Shown: positions 1 to 8,824 of the stretch, one piece after another
How the letters are laid out: every line of letters begins with the position of its first letter
How positions within the stretch are numbered: position 1 is the stretch's first letter
DNA from: DAOULY01 sp034414595
GTDB lineage: Bacteria; Chloroflexota; Dehalococcoidia; SZUA-161; JAUWZY01
Length of the DNA stretch: 64,000 nt
Assembly (NCBI GenBank): GCA_034414595.1
Contig: DAOULY010000011.1
Location: 62,001 to 126,000 of the forward strand
Direction: 5' to 3'
Made by a program: the position numbers and the translations under genes
The notes under the pieces: generated by a model
Databases searched by the model: none
What the model was told of the DNA's origin: nothing
Seen by the model: only the letters and a program-made list of their open reading frames with translations

Positions 1-80
1 AATGCACCAGCGTCTGCGGCACCCCCGGCTATAACTGCTACAAGGTGCTCCAGCAGGACTACGAGCTGAGGAAGATCTGA
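1..80 (+). CDS. C-terminal end of a Cys-containing protein (partial)
   Basis: An open frame enters from the left edge (first full codon at base 3) and stops at TGA 78-80, giving 25 residues. It reads CTSVCGTPGYNC followed by a charged tail ending YELRKI. The three closely spaced cysteines suggest a metal or iron-sulfur binding tail, but too little is present to name the family. It is convergent with the next gene. Coding status is inferred from the codon pattern and the Cys-rich tail. Confidence 0.5.
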   Translation, partial: CTSVCGTPGYNCYKVLQQDYELRKI

Positions 81-100
81 GAGGAGATGGGGCACCTCTC
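79..100 (+). terminator. Possible weak hairpin between convergent genes
   Basis: Six-base arms GAGAGG (79-84) and CCTCTC (95-100) flank a 10-base loop directly after the stop codon of the partial gene. Only a short TT follows, so this is at best a weak terminator. Bases 101-211 hold nothing else I can support. Confidence 0.3.
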
Positions 101-211
101 TTAAGACATATTCCCCAGCAAAGACTGTCTCGGTTTGCTGTAGACCGATCAGCTATAGCATGAACTGCAGCCTCCCGACCCCGTAGAATTTTTCAATCGC
201 AGGAATTGCCT

Positions 212-1888
212 CTATAGCACATAGACCCGGCACAAGTCGCCGTCAACCCTGATCTTATCCCCGGTCTTGATCTTCTGTGTAGCATCCATACAACCGGCGA
301 CCGCTGGTATGCCGTATTCGCGCCCCACGATTACAGGATGAGACAGCATCCCTCCTTGATCTGTGACCACGGCCTTGACCGTGCTGAAAAGCGGTGTCCA
401 GGTAGCCATGGTCAGCGGAGCGACCAGTATCTCACCTGGTTGAAGTTGGTCCCATTCCGTGTGATCGTGTATCACACGCGCAATCCCTTCGGCGACACCG
501 GGAGAGCCGGCAGCGCCAACACAGGTGGCCCCTACCTCCTCAGGATTGGCTATTTGTGGTGAGATCTGGACATTTAACAGCACGTCTGCCTTCACCACGG
601 TGGGTAGCCAGGAAGGGTCGCCGAGGAACATGGGCACATCATCGCTGGGATAGGGGCGCTTTACATTGATAGCCCATTCCTCCTTGTTCCTCCTTAGACG
701 CGGCTTCACCAGAGCGGCATTGCGCTCCTGACCGGCGGTGCCCAGAACCAAGTCATCAATGAGCAGCATCAGGCCATCCTCTGGCTCCTCTGTAATCCCA
801 GTCTTCATCATCCTCCTGCCCGCTTCCAACGCGGCACGCCTGACCAGTGAGAACGCCTTAAACTCACACCAGTAGTCATGGTCCTCGCAGTAGAACTGGG
901 CTGCCTGGCCGGCCCTCATCGCTATGGTAAACCACTCCCGGTCGGCGGTGGGTATCTTACCCAGCACCTCACTCTCCGCTTCTTCCCTCTCCCGCACCAG
1001 CCGCTCCCGCTGCAGGTCGGGGGCGTGAACTGCTCCCACGGCCATCAAGCGCCTGATGTCAGCTATCGGCAGGCTCGGATTCTCAATCCAGGTAGGGGTG
1101 ATGTACTCGAGCATGCGCTGCATCCTCCAGCCTTGGCCCTGAACATAGAGGAAGTCATTGAATGCCTCAAGCCATTGCTTTCCGGCAGCGCTTTGCTCCA
1201 TCGCCGGCAGCACCTGTTCATCGGGGAGCTTAAACACATCCTCCAACTTGAGGTCCAGGGCTTTCTGGGCTAGCTGAGCGAGCGCCTTGTTGAGCTGGAA
1301 CACGGCGTTGTCGAAGCCTGACATCAGCTTGGCATAGAGGGGATCGGTGTACTTCAGACCGAGAAAGTCTGCTGCCATATCGCGGAAGGCCCCGAGCCCG
1401 GCACCATATACATGCCAGCCGAGCATGTGGATTTCCCACATCCTGCGGTCGAGCTGCCATATGTCCCAGAGATGGGCAGCAAGCTCCCCATTCCCCAGTT
1501 GCTCCAGATTCATTGGGATATACTTGTCGTAGTAGGACTTCAACTCTGGCTTCCAATCTTTCTCCCAGGGGGCCCAGGGGTCCGCGAGAAATTTGGTCAT
1601 CTTCTCCCTGAATTTGGGCTCCCGCTCTCGAAACTCCTCGTCAGTTGTCATATCCGCTGTGATATAGCAATAGCCCTTATAGGATCTCCACCCCGAACCT
1701 CTCTTCCCGGGGTCGCTTATGAGGTCAGCACCGAGATGATAGGGATGCATCCACAGGTGCTGCCCCATCCCCTGGTAATAGAGCGGGCACACTGCAGGAA
1801 CAAAGTGCGCAGCGTCCAAGATCAAAACCTTGTAGACCTCAATATCTGGCTCGCCCGCAAACTCCAATAGGTCGTAACCGTATGACAT
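212..1888 (-). CDS. PEP-utilising enzyme mobile-domain protein (phenylphosphate synthase subunit-like)
   Basis: 558 residues. The C-terminal ~90 residues are the swivelling phosphohistidine domain of PEP-utilising enzymes: GGMLSHPVIVGREYGIPAV contains the phosphorylatable His (about His517), followed by KIKTGDKIRVDGD. The N-terminal ~400 residues are helical and show no ATP-grasp motif. A large N-terminal part plus a mobile His domain without ATP-grasp resembles the alpha subunit of phenylphosphate synthase, which needs a separate ATP-binding partner; none is in this window. The start is set by AAGGAGGAGG just upstream of the ATG. It is the last gene of a minus-strand cluster with SDR, FAD and OYE oxidoreductases. 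The family is clear; the substrate is unknown. Confidence 0.8.
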   Translation of the reverse strand: MSYGYDLLEFAGEPDIEVYKVLILDAAHFVPAVCPLYYQGMGQHLWMHPYHLGADLISDPGKRGSGWRSYKGYCYITADMTTDEEFREREPKFREKMTKFLADPWAPWEKDWKPELKSYYDKYIPMNLEQLGNGELAAHLWDIWQLDRRMWEIHMLGWHVYGAGLGAFRDMAADFLGLKYTDPLYAKLMSGFDNAVFQLNKALAQLAQKALDLKLEDVFKLPDEQVLPAMEQSAAGKQWLEAFNDFLYVQGQGWRMQRMLEYITPTWIENPSLPIADIRRLMAVGAVHAPDLQRERLVREREEAESEVLGKIPTADREWFTIAMRAGQAAQFYCEDHDYWCEFKAFSLVRRAALEAGRRMMKTGITEEPEDGLMLLIDDLVLGTAGQERNAALVKPRLRRNKEEWAINVKRPYPSDDVPMFLGDPSWLPTVVKADVLLNVQISPQIANPEEVGATCVGAAGSPGVAEGIARVIHDHTEWDQLQPGEILVAPLTMATWTPLFSTVKAVVTDQGGMLSHPVIVGREYGIPAVAGCMDATQKIKTGDKIRVDGDLCRVYVL

Positions 1889-2041
1889 CTACCTCCTCCT
1901 TTTTTAGTTTTTTTGGCTCAATCTTTGGAGGTCATTCTTATCTTCCTGCCATCAATTACCTCTATCACCCCCTTTCAGCCACTTCTGTTCATGTATGAGA
2001 CCAATTTAGCATCCTCCGCCGACCAAGAGCCACCTCCCTTC

Positions 2042-2797
2042 TTAGTGCCTCACCCATCCGCCATCGACGACGATCGTCTGAGCGGTGATCAAATCGGCAT
2101 CATCCGAAGCGAGAAAGGCAACGAGTCCAGCCACATCCTGAGGGTATATAGCACGCGGGATGAGCTGTCTTTTCTTGGACATCTCTTCCTGCTCCTCAGC
2201 TGTCCTCTTGATCAGGTTGGCCTCGGTCACTGCAGACCCTGGTGCTACAGCGTTGACGCAGATGTTGTAAGGCCCCAGTTCTATGGCCAGGGCGTAGGTC
2301 ATGCTGATGACTGCACCCTTGCAGGTTACATAATCCATTGTCCCCGCCCGGCCAGTGAGCGCCAGATTGGAGCTGATATTGATAATCTTGCCCTTGCCCT
2401 GCTTTTTCATGTAAGGGGCGACGGCACGAGCGCAGAACAAAGACCCCTTGGGCTGCACTGCCATCACCCGGTCCCATCTTTGCGGGTCAATCTCCTCAAA
2501 GGGTACGTCGTCCAGACCGTAGAGTATGGCTGCGTTATTGACCAGGATATCGATGCGCCCAAATCTGGCCATAGTCTCCTCAACCATACGCTTGGTGTCC
2601 TGCTCACTGGTGACGTCGACGTGGAGACCAATAGCAGTGCCACCCTTGCTCTCGATCTCTTGGACTGTGTCCGCGGTGTCGATGATGTCGGCGGCGACAA
2701 CTTTAACCCCTTCCTCGGCCAGCCTTACACATTCGCCCTTGCCCAAGCCACGCCCGCCACCGGTGACGATGGCCACTTTGTCTTCTAATCCTCTCAC
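2042..2797 (-). CDS. Short-chain dehydrogenase/reductase (SDR)
   Basis: 251 residues, the usual length for a classical SDR. The Rossmann nucleotide motif TGGGRGLGKG lies at residues 13-22, NNAA in the middle, the catalytic Ser in NISSNLALTG and the YxxxK pair in DYVTCKGA. It ends in VVDGGWVRH, typical of FabG-like enzymes, so an NAD(P)-dependent alcohol/ketone oxidoreductase is expected. The start is GTG, chosen because a strong AGGAGGAGGG ribosome site sits about 5 bases upstream. It lies 18 bases after the FAD oxidoreductase gene and is probably co-transcribed with it. Substrate not determinable. Confidence 0.9.
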   Translation of the reverse strand: MRGLEDKVAIVTGGGRGLGKGECVRLAEEGVKVVAADIIDTADTVQEIESKGGTAIGLHVDVTSEQDTKRMVEETMARFGRIDILVNNAAILYGLDDVPFEEIDPQRWDRVMAVQPKGSLFCARAVAPYMKKQGKGKIINISSNLALTGRAGTMDYVTCKGAVISMTYALAIELGPYNICVNAVAPGSAVTEANLIKRTAEEQEEMSKKRQLIPRAIYPQDVAGLVAFLASDDADLITAQTIVVDGGWVRH

Positions 2798-2815
2798 GTA
2801 CCCTCCTCCTGTTGT

Positions 2816-4480
2816 TTAGTAAGCGCGCCCCTTCTCCTCCCAGATTTTTCTCAAGCCGAAGTCCTGTGCTATCACCTTATAGCAGGAGTAGCCATTGGTG
2901 CCGCGACAACCGCCCCCATCATGGCCTCCTGCTGAGGAGTAATACATGTTCTTCACCGGCATCCTGTAGCCAGAAAGCTCGGGGATGGGCCGGAACCGGC
3001 CCAACTGGGAGGCGATCTGGTCGCCGGAGTCCCGGCAGCCTTCACGCATATTCAGGTTTCTTTGCTCCACATCGTATGGTGTGTTGTCGAAGACAGCGAT
3101 GACGTTGTCCCTGGTCATGTTAGGCGCATACCATTGCCACTGCCTTATCATCTCCTCAGACCACTTGACTTTCAGCTCCAGCCATTGCTTGTCGGTGAAG
3201 AATCTGGTTGGGCAGGTGTAGTCCTCTGCCATGGTATTGTGTTTTCCTGGTGCCGCTTTTTGCGGCGCCCAGCGGGTGTCCTCCCAAACAACCAAAGCCA
3301 GATATTTTGCCATGCCATTGAGCCAGATCTCAGCCTTCCACTTTGATGCATAGTAGTCGGTGTCCTTTATTATCAGCGTCTTGCTGGCTGATAGGCGAAA
3401 ATCGGGGTCATAGTCATCAGCCGTGTATTTGGGCAACTCATGCACAGCTACATGGGCCCAGTGGAGTTGCCCCCGATCATATTTGACATTAGCTGCCCTT
3501 CTCGCAATCTTTGAGCTTACATACTCGGGACCGATAAAGCGGAGAATGGTCTGGGTAGGGTCGACGCCGCTGATGACCATCTTCTTGGCTTCGATCTCTG
3601 TGCCATCTACCAGACGGATTCCCCTGGCCGTGCCGTTCTCGATCAACAGCTTGTCAACCTCATGATGGACGAAGAACTGTCCTCCCTGCTCACTGAGGGC
3701 TTTCTGCAGGGCGTGTGCGATGGCATGGCTACCACCTATAGGAATCGAGGAGGCGGCTACGGAGAGAACAATGTACAAGGAGCGCAATGCACCATAAGGA
3801 CCGACTACATCCTCGCCATAGGTGCCCATTTGAGTCGCCAGCCGTCTGATGAAGAAACATTGCATCTCGGTGCTTTCAAATAGGTCGCGAGCCAGCTGCT
3901 CTACGGTCATCACCGCATGCACAGGCTCAAAGCCACTCTCGGGGTCATCCATCAACCTCTCGACAGCATCCTTATCACCCCAGGGCTTGGGTGGGTTATA
4001 TTGCGTCTCGAGAATAGCAGGCATCCATTTGGTGCGAAACTTGTCGAAGATAAAGCGACTCGTTTCGGCATCTTGTTCCGAAATTCTGGCAATCGATCTG
4101 AATGTATTTTCTGAATTCTCCTCGGAGAATTCTGTTTTCCCCGTCATCTTATCGACAACAGGCCAGGTAGGGTAGGTTGTGATGCAGGTGCCGTCAGGAA
4201 AGCCACAGGAAGCCCCGCACTCGGGGAACACCAAATCCAAGCCCTTCTCCGCCAGGTTAAAGTCATTATAAATCGGGTGACTATGAAAACGAGTGGAATG
4301 ACAACAGGGATTGCTCACAAACGAGGGCAGAGGGAGTTCCTCGGAACAAGTGCCGCCGCCTATTTCATGTGCTCTCTCAAAAACAGCCACTGAGAGTCCG
4401 TTTGCGGCCAGATAGCAGGAGGTAACCAAGGCATTGTGTCCACCACCGATTACCACCACATCGTAGCTGGCGTCGGCCAT
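2816..4480 (-). CDS. CrtI/phytoene desaturase-like FAD oxidoreductase (copy 1)
   Basis: 554 residues from ATG 4480, which is preceded by AAAGGAGG; the open frame extends 35 codons further upstream but that part overlaps the end of the OYE gene. The N-terminal FAD Rossmann motif is VVVIGGGHNALVTSCYLAANG, with the second strand ending in FERAHEIGG. The C-terminal SAGGHDGGGCRGTNGY resembles the FAD-closing segment of CrtI-type amine-oxidase-fold enzymes. Carotenoid biosynthesis is unlikely because no carotenoid genes are nearby; related proteins in anaerobes are uncharacterised. Two further intact copies (11.5 and 33.8 kb) and a fragment (51.6 kb) occur in this window. Confidence 0.85.
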   Translation of the reverse strand: MADASYDVVVIGGGHNALVTSCYLAANGLSVAVFERAHEIGGGTCSEELPLPSFVSNPCCHSTRFHSHPIYNDFNLAEKGLDLVFPECGASCGFPDGTCITTYPTWPVVDKMTGKTEFSEENSENTFRSIARISEQDAETSRFIFDKFRTKWMPAILETQYNPPKPWGDKDAVERLMDDPESGFEPVHAVMTVEQLARDLFESTEMQCFFIRRLATQMGTYGEDVVGPYGALRSLYIVLSVAASSIPIGGSHAIAHALQKALSEQGGQFFVHHEVDKLLIENGTARGIRLVDGTEIEAKKMVISGVDPTQTILRFIGPEYVSSKIARRAANVKYDRGQLHWAHVAVHELPKYTADDYDPDFRLSASKTLIIKDTDYYASKWKAEIWLNGMAKYLALVVWEDTRWAPQKAAPGKHNTMAEDYTCPTRFFTDKQWLELKVKWSEEMIRQWQWYAPNMTRDNVIAVFDNTPYDVEQRNLNMREGCRDSGDQIASQLGRFRPIPELSGYRMPVKNMYYSSAGGHDGGGCRGTNGYSCYKVIAQDFGLRKIWEEKGRAY

Positions 4481-4502
4481 TGCCAATCCTCCTTTACTTG
4501 CT

Positions 4503-5705
4503 TTACGCTGTGTCGGTTTCAGCTTTCGCTTCTTTGGGCAACTTGCCGGGGCGCGCCATCTTAGGTAGGAAGGGGACAGGTGCACTTAGATAGCCTTTTG
4601 GATATCGTGCACAGCTTACTGGCTCCAGCCTGCCATCGGCCTCAACGCAATAATTACAGGCGGTGCATTTTACGATTTCTCTCTCCCTGCCCTCTTTGGC
4701 CTTTTTTGCCCAGTCTGGGTCACAGAATATGGCCCGGGATAAGCCTATGATATCGGCTTTGCCCTGCTGCAGGATTTCTTCAGCGAAGCGTGGCGTCCGA
4801 ATCTTGCCTGCTGTCACAATGGGAGTCTCAAATCCCGCAGCCCGAACATACTTCCTTATGGCTTCCGCTAGGTAAACATTGGCACCATCGGGATGGTACC
4901 AGGGTGGACTCATCCGACTGCCACTGTAGCCAGCCATTGAGTCTATGGGGTAGCCTGGTTCTGGTGGTGGAGCGTCCTCGTACTTGTCGCCGGCGGACAC
5001 GCTGAGGTAGTCAACACCCAGCTCAGCGAGTCTCTTTGCCATCCGCGTGCTCTGCAATAAAGTATTCCCACCCAGCACAAACTCCTCTCCGTCTATCCTG
5101 ATACCAACTGGGAAGTCCTTTCCCACCGTGTCACGAACTGCCTGGAAGACCTCTGTCGGCAACCTCATCCGTCCTTCAAAGTTACCGCCATATCCATCGG
5201 TTCTCTTGTTCAGTAACGACATGGAGGAGCAGCAGGTAGTTATATGTGCCATGTGGAGTTCAAGAAAGTCAAAGCCTGCTGCTAAGACACGCTTGGCAGC
5301 GTCGATATGCAGTTGGATCGTGGTCTTGAAGTCATCGAGTGTTAAGTCCTCCCACTTCTGTCTCCAGCCACTTCGGGCAACCTTCAAGAAATGCACAAAC
5401 TGAACACCGATCTTTAGTTCTGGGTCTTGCTGGCGCATAAGGTCGACCACCTCGCTCAGGCCTGGGATAAAGCGGTCGTCGCTCAGTCGCAGGTTTCTTG
5501 TGCTCTTTGATGGTTGAATCACAGCAGGCTCCAGGGCGATAGACCCCAGACCACCCATTGCTTCTCTCTTGTACCGTTCTTTGGTCTCCTCCGTGACCCA
5601 GCCATCTTCAGTAGCTAGCCCTGAGACCGCAGGGGTCTTCATCACTCTATTCACGAGTGTCAGACTCCCGATGTTTATCGGAGAAAACAGCTTCTCATAT
5701 TTCAT
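4503..5705 (-). CDS. Old yellow enzyme family NADH:flavin oxidoreductase
   Basis: 400 residues covering the FMN TIM barrel (about 1-340) with the start LFSPINIGSLTLVNRVMKTP, as in 2,4-dienoyl-CoA reductase/OYE proteins. Near the C terminus CTACNYC followed by a later Cys (SCARYP) matches the iron-sulfur segment that follows the barrel in dienoyl-CoA reductases, but the FAD/NAD domains of those ~670-residue enzymes are absent. The neighbouring FAD oxidoreductase may supply electrons (inference). The ATG is supported by AGGAGAG upstream. This is the first gene of the minus-strand cluster, 22 bases before the next start. Confidence 0.88.
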   Translation of the reverse strand: MKYEKLFSPINIGSLTLVNRVMKTPAVSGLATEDGWVTEETKERYKREAMGGLGSIALEPAVIQPSKSTRNLRLSDDRFIPGLSEVVDLMRQQDPELKIGVQFVHFLKVARSGWRQKWEDLTLDDFKTTIQLHIDAAKRVLAAGFDFLELHMAHITTCCSSMSLLNKRTDGYGGNFEGRMRLPTEVFQAVRDTVGKDFPVGIRIDGEEFVLGGNTLLQSTRMAKRLAELGVDYLSVSAGDKYEDAPPPEPGYPIDSMAGYSGSRMSPPWYHPDGANVYLAEAIRKYVRAAGFETPIVTAGKIRTPRFAEEILQQGKADIIGLSRAIFCDPDWAKKAKEGREREIVKCTACNYCVEADGRLEPVSCARYPKGYLSAPVPFLPKMARPGKLPKEAKAETDTA

Positions 5706-5916
5706 TTCGATTCTCTCCTGCTCTTCGCTCAGTTACCATAGAAGGATAACAGGAATTTTGTTGCAAAATCAATTGAAAATTTTGCAGAAAAACCGCAAGC
5801 ACGAGCAATCAGACAAGGCCGACCGCTCAAATATGGGTTCAGGGTGCGATTTGAATCACTTGGAACTGTAGAGGAATTTAGGACAAGAATTGGACAAATC
5901 AGGCTCGGCAAAGACC

Positions 5917-5945
5917 TTGACATGGCTGCTGACCTGTGGAATACT
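5917..5945 (+). promoter_or_regulatory. Candidate sigma-70 promoter for the GHMP-like gene
   Basis: TTGACA (5917-5922), a 17-base spacer and AATACT (5940-5945). It lies inside the longest possible reading frame of the following gene. This supports translation starting at ATG 5968, about 16 bases after the expected transcription start, rather than at 5890. Confidence 0.45.
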
Positions 5946-5967
5946 GCTGCTATGTAGGGTTAGGATT

Positions 5968-7803
5968 ATGAATGGCCGAATTCTACACGATAGATTCCCC
6001 GAAGTATATGAGGAGCTTTATAGCAAATGTGACGTAGTGTGTAGTGCGCCAACCTGCTTTTTCTGGAGTGGAGACAATGTGGTCCGATATGGAGTCCCTG
6101 CAGTTGTGCAAAAGCTGCCCCTCAGAATTTATGTTGGCTTTCAAAGGTCGAGCCGTAGCGAGGTGGACTACGGCTCGTTCATCATGTATTGCCCCAAGAG
6201 CGATGCTTTTCTGAACTACGACCTTACCGATCCAGGAACTATGCGGATAGCTGTGTGGCTTGACAAGCTCATGAGACAAAGCCGACCAAATATGGGATGT
6301 GGCTTGAAGATTCACGTTTTGTCAGAGACTGTGTTCGGTGCCGGTAGACCCTACGCTGCTACCTCAAGTGGTGCGCTCGCAGCAGCTCTGGCCGCCTGTG
6401 CCGCTATTAAGCTTTGGGGCATTGAGGCGCGAGATTTGGAGAGAGCCTGCCAGCATCGCTCTGGGCCAGCCTTTGAAACGTTACTACGCTTTGCGTGGAA
6501 AGCAAACTTAGTGTATGCGGGTGGTGATCCCGCCGGGAACGGAGCCGACATTTTCTCCGCCCTCACCTCCTCTCCGTACCCGCAAATGTTTGTTGCTGCA
6601 CCTTTCCTCGGTGCCCAAGGGCTATTTCAAGAAGTACGGGCTGTAACCGATGTAACAGGTTACAACGAGACTGACGAAGTGTGCTATCGAGGGTTTGATA
6701 TCGCTGATTTTGCTACCAGCCCTCAGTTATGGTCGTGGCCCTTCGATTTCGGCCTACTTTACAGTGGTTTGCCCAAGAGGAGCCGTGATGCGTTGCATTA
6801 CGAATCAAGTTGCAAGCGATCGTTTGAGGAGGTTGCTGAATGGTGGGATGATTCTCTGGCACCACGCCTTAGCTCAAAGGAGAAATCTAGGCTCGTGCTG
6901 TTGGACACTATCGCTCGTGGAAGCGATAACCTGTGGCAGGCGTACCTGAGACCAGCGGTAATTATCTCACTACGTACGTTCTTGTCATTGGTGAATCTGT
7001 TCACGCGTGGTTTCTCGCTGGAGGAGATGGGTTACCTGACCCAGCACATGAATAGCAGCCAGGTCTACCTTCAGTCACTAGGGCTCTCCGATTCTTGGAT
7101 CGATTACCTGTGTAACCTGCTGATCTACGAGATATTCCGAAGCCATGGTGTGAAAATAGGGGTAAAATTATCAGGTGCGGGTATGGGAGGAGGGCTTGCC
7201 TTTGCTGCCGCGAGCGGGACTCTACGAGATGGACTTCCTTCCTTTCTGGAAAAGCTAGGAGCTGAAGGTGTATATGATCTCAGGCTAGAATATGCGTCTT
7301 GGGCCGATGGCTATGAAGAAGAGGGGCTAAGGATAGAACAGCACGTGGAGGAGGATATTTTCTCCGCTAGCCGGAGTAAATATCCTCGAGTAACCATATG
7401 GGATGGCATTGATAGGCCGCACGACGAACTGTTGCTCGACGGTGGAATAGCTGAGCTGATCCGGCGCTACGATATCGTGGCGTCGATGAAGGAGAAATGC
7501 ATCTACATTGCCGGACAGCGGATGAGAACTATGCATGGGCTGCATAGCGCCAAGTATACCGTTCAACTGCTATCCCTGCTATTGGCCGAGCCCAGTCTGG
7601 AACTCGCTGCAGAGAAAATGCCGGAAGAATCGCAAACCTACAGCTCGAACCGCTGTGAGTTACAGGGGAAGATAGTCGGTCCTTTGCTGCGTCTTGTCCG
7701 TGATAGGACCGGAAAAGAACTGGCATTGAAAGTGCGATCAGAGCACAAGAGGCTGTCCCTGGAGCTGAGTTCCTGTGATGTCAGCATCTGTGTGGTGAGA
7801 TAG
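5968..7803 (+). CDS. GHMP kinase-like protein with C-terminal extension
   Basis: 611 residues from ATG 5968; the open frame reaches back to 5890, but the extra 26 residues lie across a promoter-like sequence. Three GHMP-type signatures are visible (numbering from 5890): CSAPTCFFWSGDNVVRYGVP at 51-70, resembling the N-terminal GEH region; a small-residue phosphate loop AATSSGALAAALAAC at 156-170; and VKLSGAGMGGGLAFAA at 425-440, the C-terminal motif. Typical GHMP kinases are 300-400 residues. Here about 150 extra residues follow, with YSSNRCELQGKIVGPLL and DRTGKEL that vaguely suggest a winged helix. The loop has Ala/Thr where PxGxGLGSSAA is usual, so kinase activity is uncertain. Substrate unknown. 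Confidence 0.6.
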   Translation: MNGRILHDRFPEVYEELYSKCDVVCSAPTCFFWSGDNVVRYGVPAVVQKLPLRIYVGFQRSSRSEVDYGSFIMYCPKSDAFLNYDLTDPGTMRIAVWLDKLMRQSRPNMGCGLKIHVLSETVFGAGRPYAATSSGALAAALAACAAIKLWGIEARDLERACQHRSGPAFETLLRFAWKANLVYAGGDPAGNGADIFSALTSSPYPQMFVAAPFLGAQGLFQEVRAVTDVTGYNETDEVCYRGFDIADFATSPQLWSWPFDFGLLYSGLPKRSRDALHYESSCKRSFEEVAEWWDDSLAPRLSSKEKSRLVLLDTIARGSDNLWQAYLRPAVIISLRTFLSLVNLFTRGFSLEEMGYLTQHMNSSQVYLQSLGLSDSWIDYLCNLLIYEIFRSHGVKIGVKLSGAGMGGGLAFAAASGTLRDGLPSFLEKLGAEGVYDLRLEYASWADGYEEEGLRIEQHVEEDIFSASRSKYPRVTIWDGIDRPHDELLLDGGIAELIRRYDIVASMKEKCIYIAGQRMRTMHGLHSAKYTVQLLSLLLAEPSLELAAEKMPEESQTYSSNRCELQGKIVGPLLRLVRDRTGKELALKVRSEHKRLSLELSSCDVSICVVR

Positions 7804-8301
7804 GCAGTTGGACGTTGTCAGTATAAGTTTAATGTTTTAGTCCCGGAGACAACGAATATTTGACCGGTTCACAAGGCAGCGCAATAGTTTCTATTGTTCT
7901 CAACTTTTTTAGTATGTTGGAGTTTCAGTTTAGTTCCCCATTGACACGATTGCTAATGCCCTGAATAAGAGGCTTATAGCGGGCTTGAGAATTGTTGCCA
8001 CAGGTGAACCGGGATTAGATGAGTATTTTGCATGGACTATCTATGCTTATGCTCTGGGCATCTTAGCCAAAAAACTGGGTAGTAAATGCTTATCGCAGCC
8101 AAGGCGCGAGAGAGGGCCTATGTCAACTCCGCTAGGGAGACTACACACTAGCTATCGTGAAGTGGGATGACAAAGATGCAGTAGCTTCTGCTCATTGGAA
8201 ACTGCTACAGAAATACCAGAAATCAGAAGTAATGAGAGAGGTATTGCAATTACAGCGGCAGCTTTGCACAGTGGAGACTTAGGTCTGTAAAGAACTGGAT
8301 A
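7804..8301. other. Gene-poor decayed stretch
   Basis: No intact gene. Short plus-strand open stretches look coding-like but broken, for example one ending at 8281 that reads AIVKWDDKDAVASAHWKLL and one at 7985-8170. Both lack ribosome sites and recognisable domains, and they are best read as remnants. Confidence 0.4.
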
Positions 8302-8703
8302 TTATTCAGCAACGGCTCTCCCAGCCATAATTGCCCTTCTCACCGCCTCATGGGATATGCCATATTCCCTGGCCAGGAAGCAGAGGCTCTTGACCTTATG
8401 CAAGCTTGTGGTTGGAAGCACACCGAAGACTGGATTGAGACTGAGATCACCATAGGGTGTGGTATATATCTTTCTGTGTAACAATGCTGAGATTTTTAAA
8501 AATGTGCAGCATTCTCGAGATAGGGTGTGGTATACTATCACATAATTGGACACTTTGATAACGAGCTCAGCGAAGTCATCCATCGTAACTCGAGACACAG
8601 AGTTTAAGGTAAAGCTTATTTGCCTGGCAGGACATTTGATGACAGAAGCTCCACATGAGTAATTCAGGCGATTCTGTGCCAGCCATGGAGTTATATTCTC
8701 CAA
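8302..8703 (-). pseudogene. Possible gene remnant with HTH-like C terminus
   Basis: A 133-codon open frame whose last ~30 residues include FLAREYGISHEAVRRAIMAG, which looks like the helix-turn-helix of resolvase or transposase type proteins. The rest shows no recognisable domain and has many Cys, His and aromatic residues, unlike an ordinary protein. There is no convincing ribosome site. Probably a relic of a mobile-element gene; a genuine small DNA-binding protein is the alternative. Confidence 0.25.
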
Positions 8704-8824
8704 GGTAGCGCTTTTCGGTCTTTAGCGAGGAGCAAGCCCCGGACTAGGATCTTAAAACGGGTGGGAAAGCTCCTTTTAGCGGAATGACACGACTAACAAA
8801 GAAAGCTGAGGGCAAAAGCTGCTC

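Noticed and set aside
338..1870. Plus-strand open frames of 74, 131 and 152 codons over the PEP-utilising gene
   Set aside because: They are antisense shadows of a gene with clear domain motifs and a strong ribosome site.
1913..2788. 291-codon plus-strand open frame
   Set aside because: It lies opposite the SDR gene, which has all catalytic motifs; the antisense translation has no recognisable domain.
5890..5967. Longer start for the GHMP-like gene with a hydrophobic N terminus
   Set aside because: The extra segment contains a promoter-like sequence, and the domain starts after ATG 5968.
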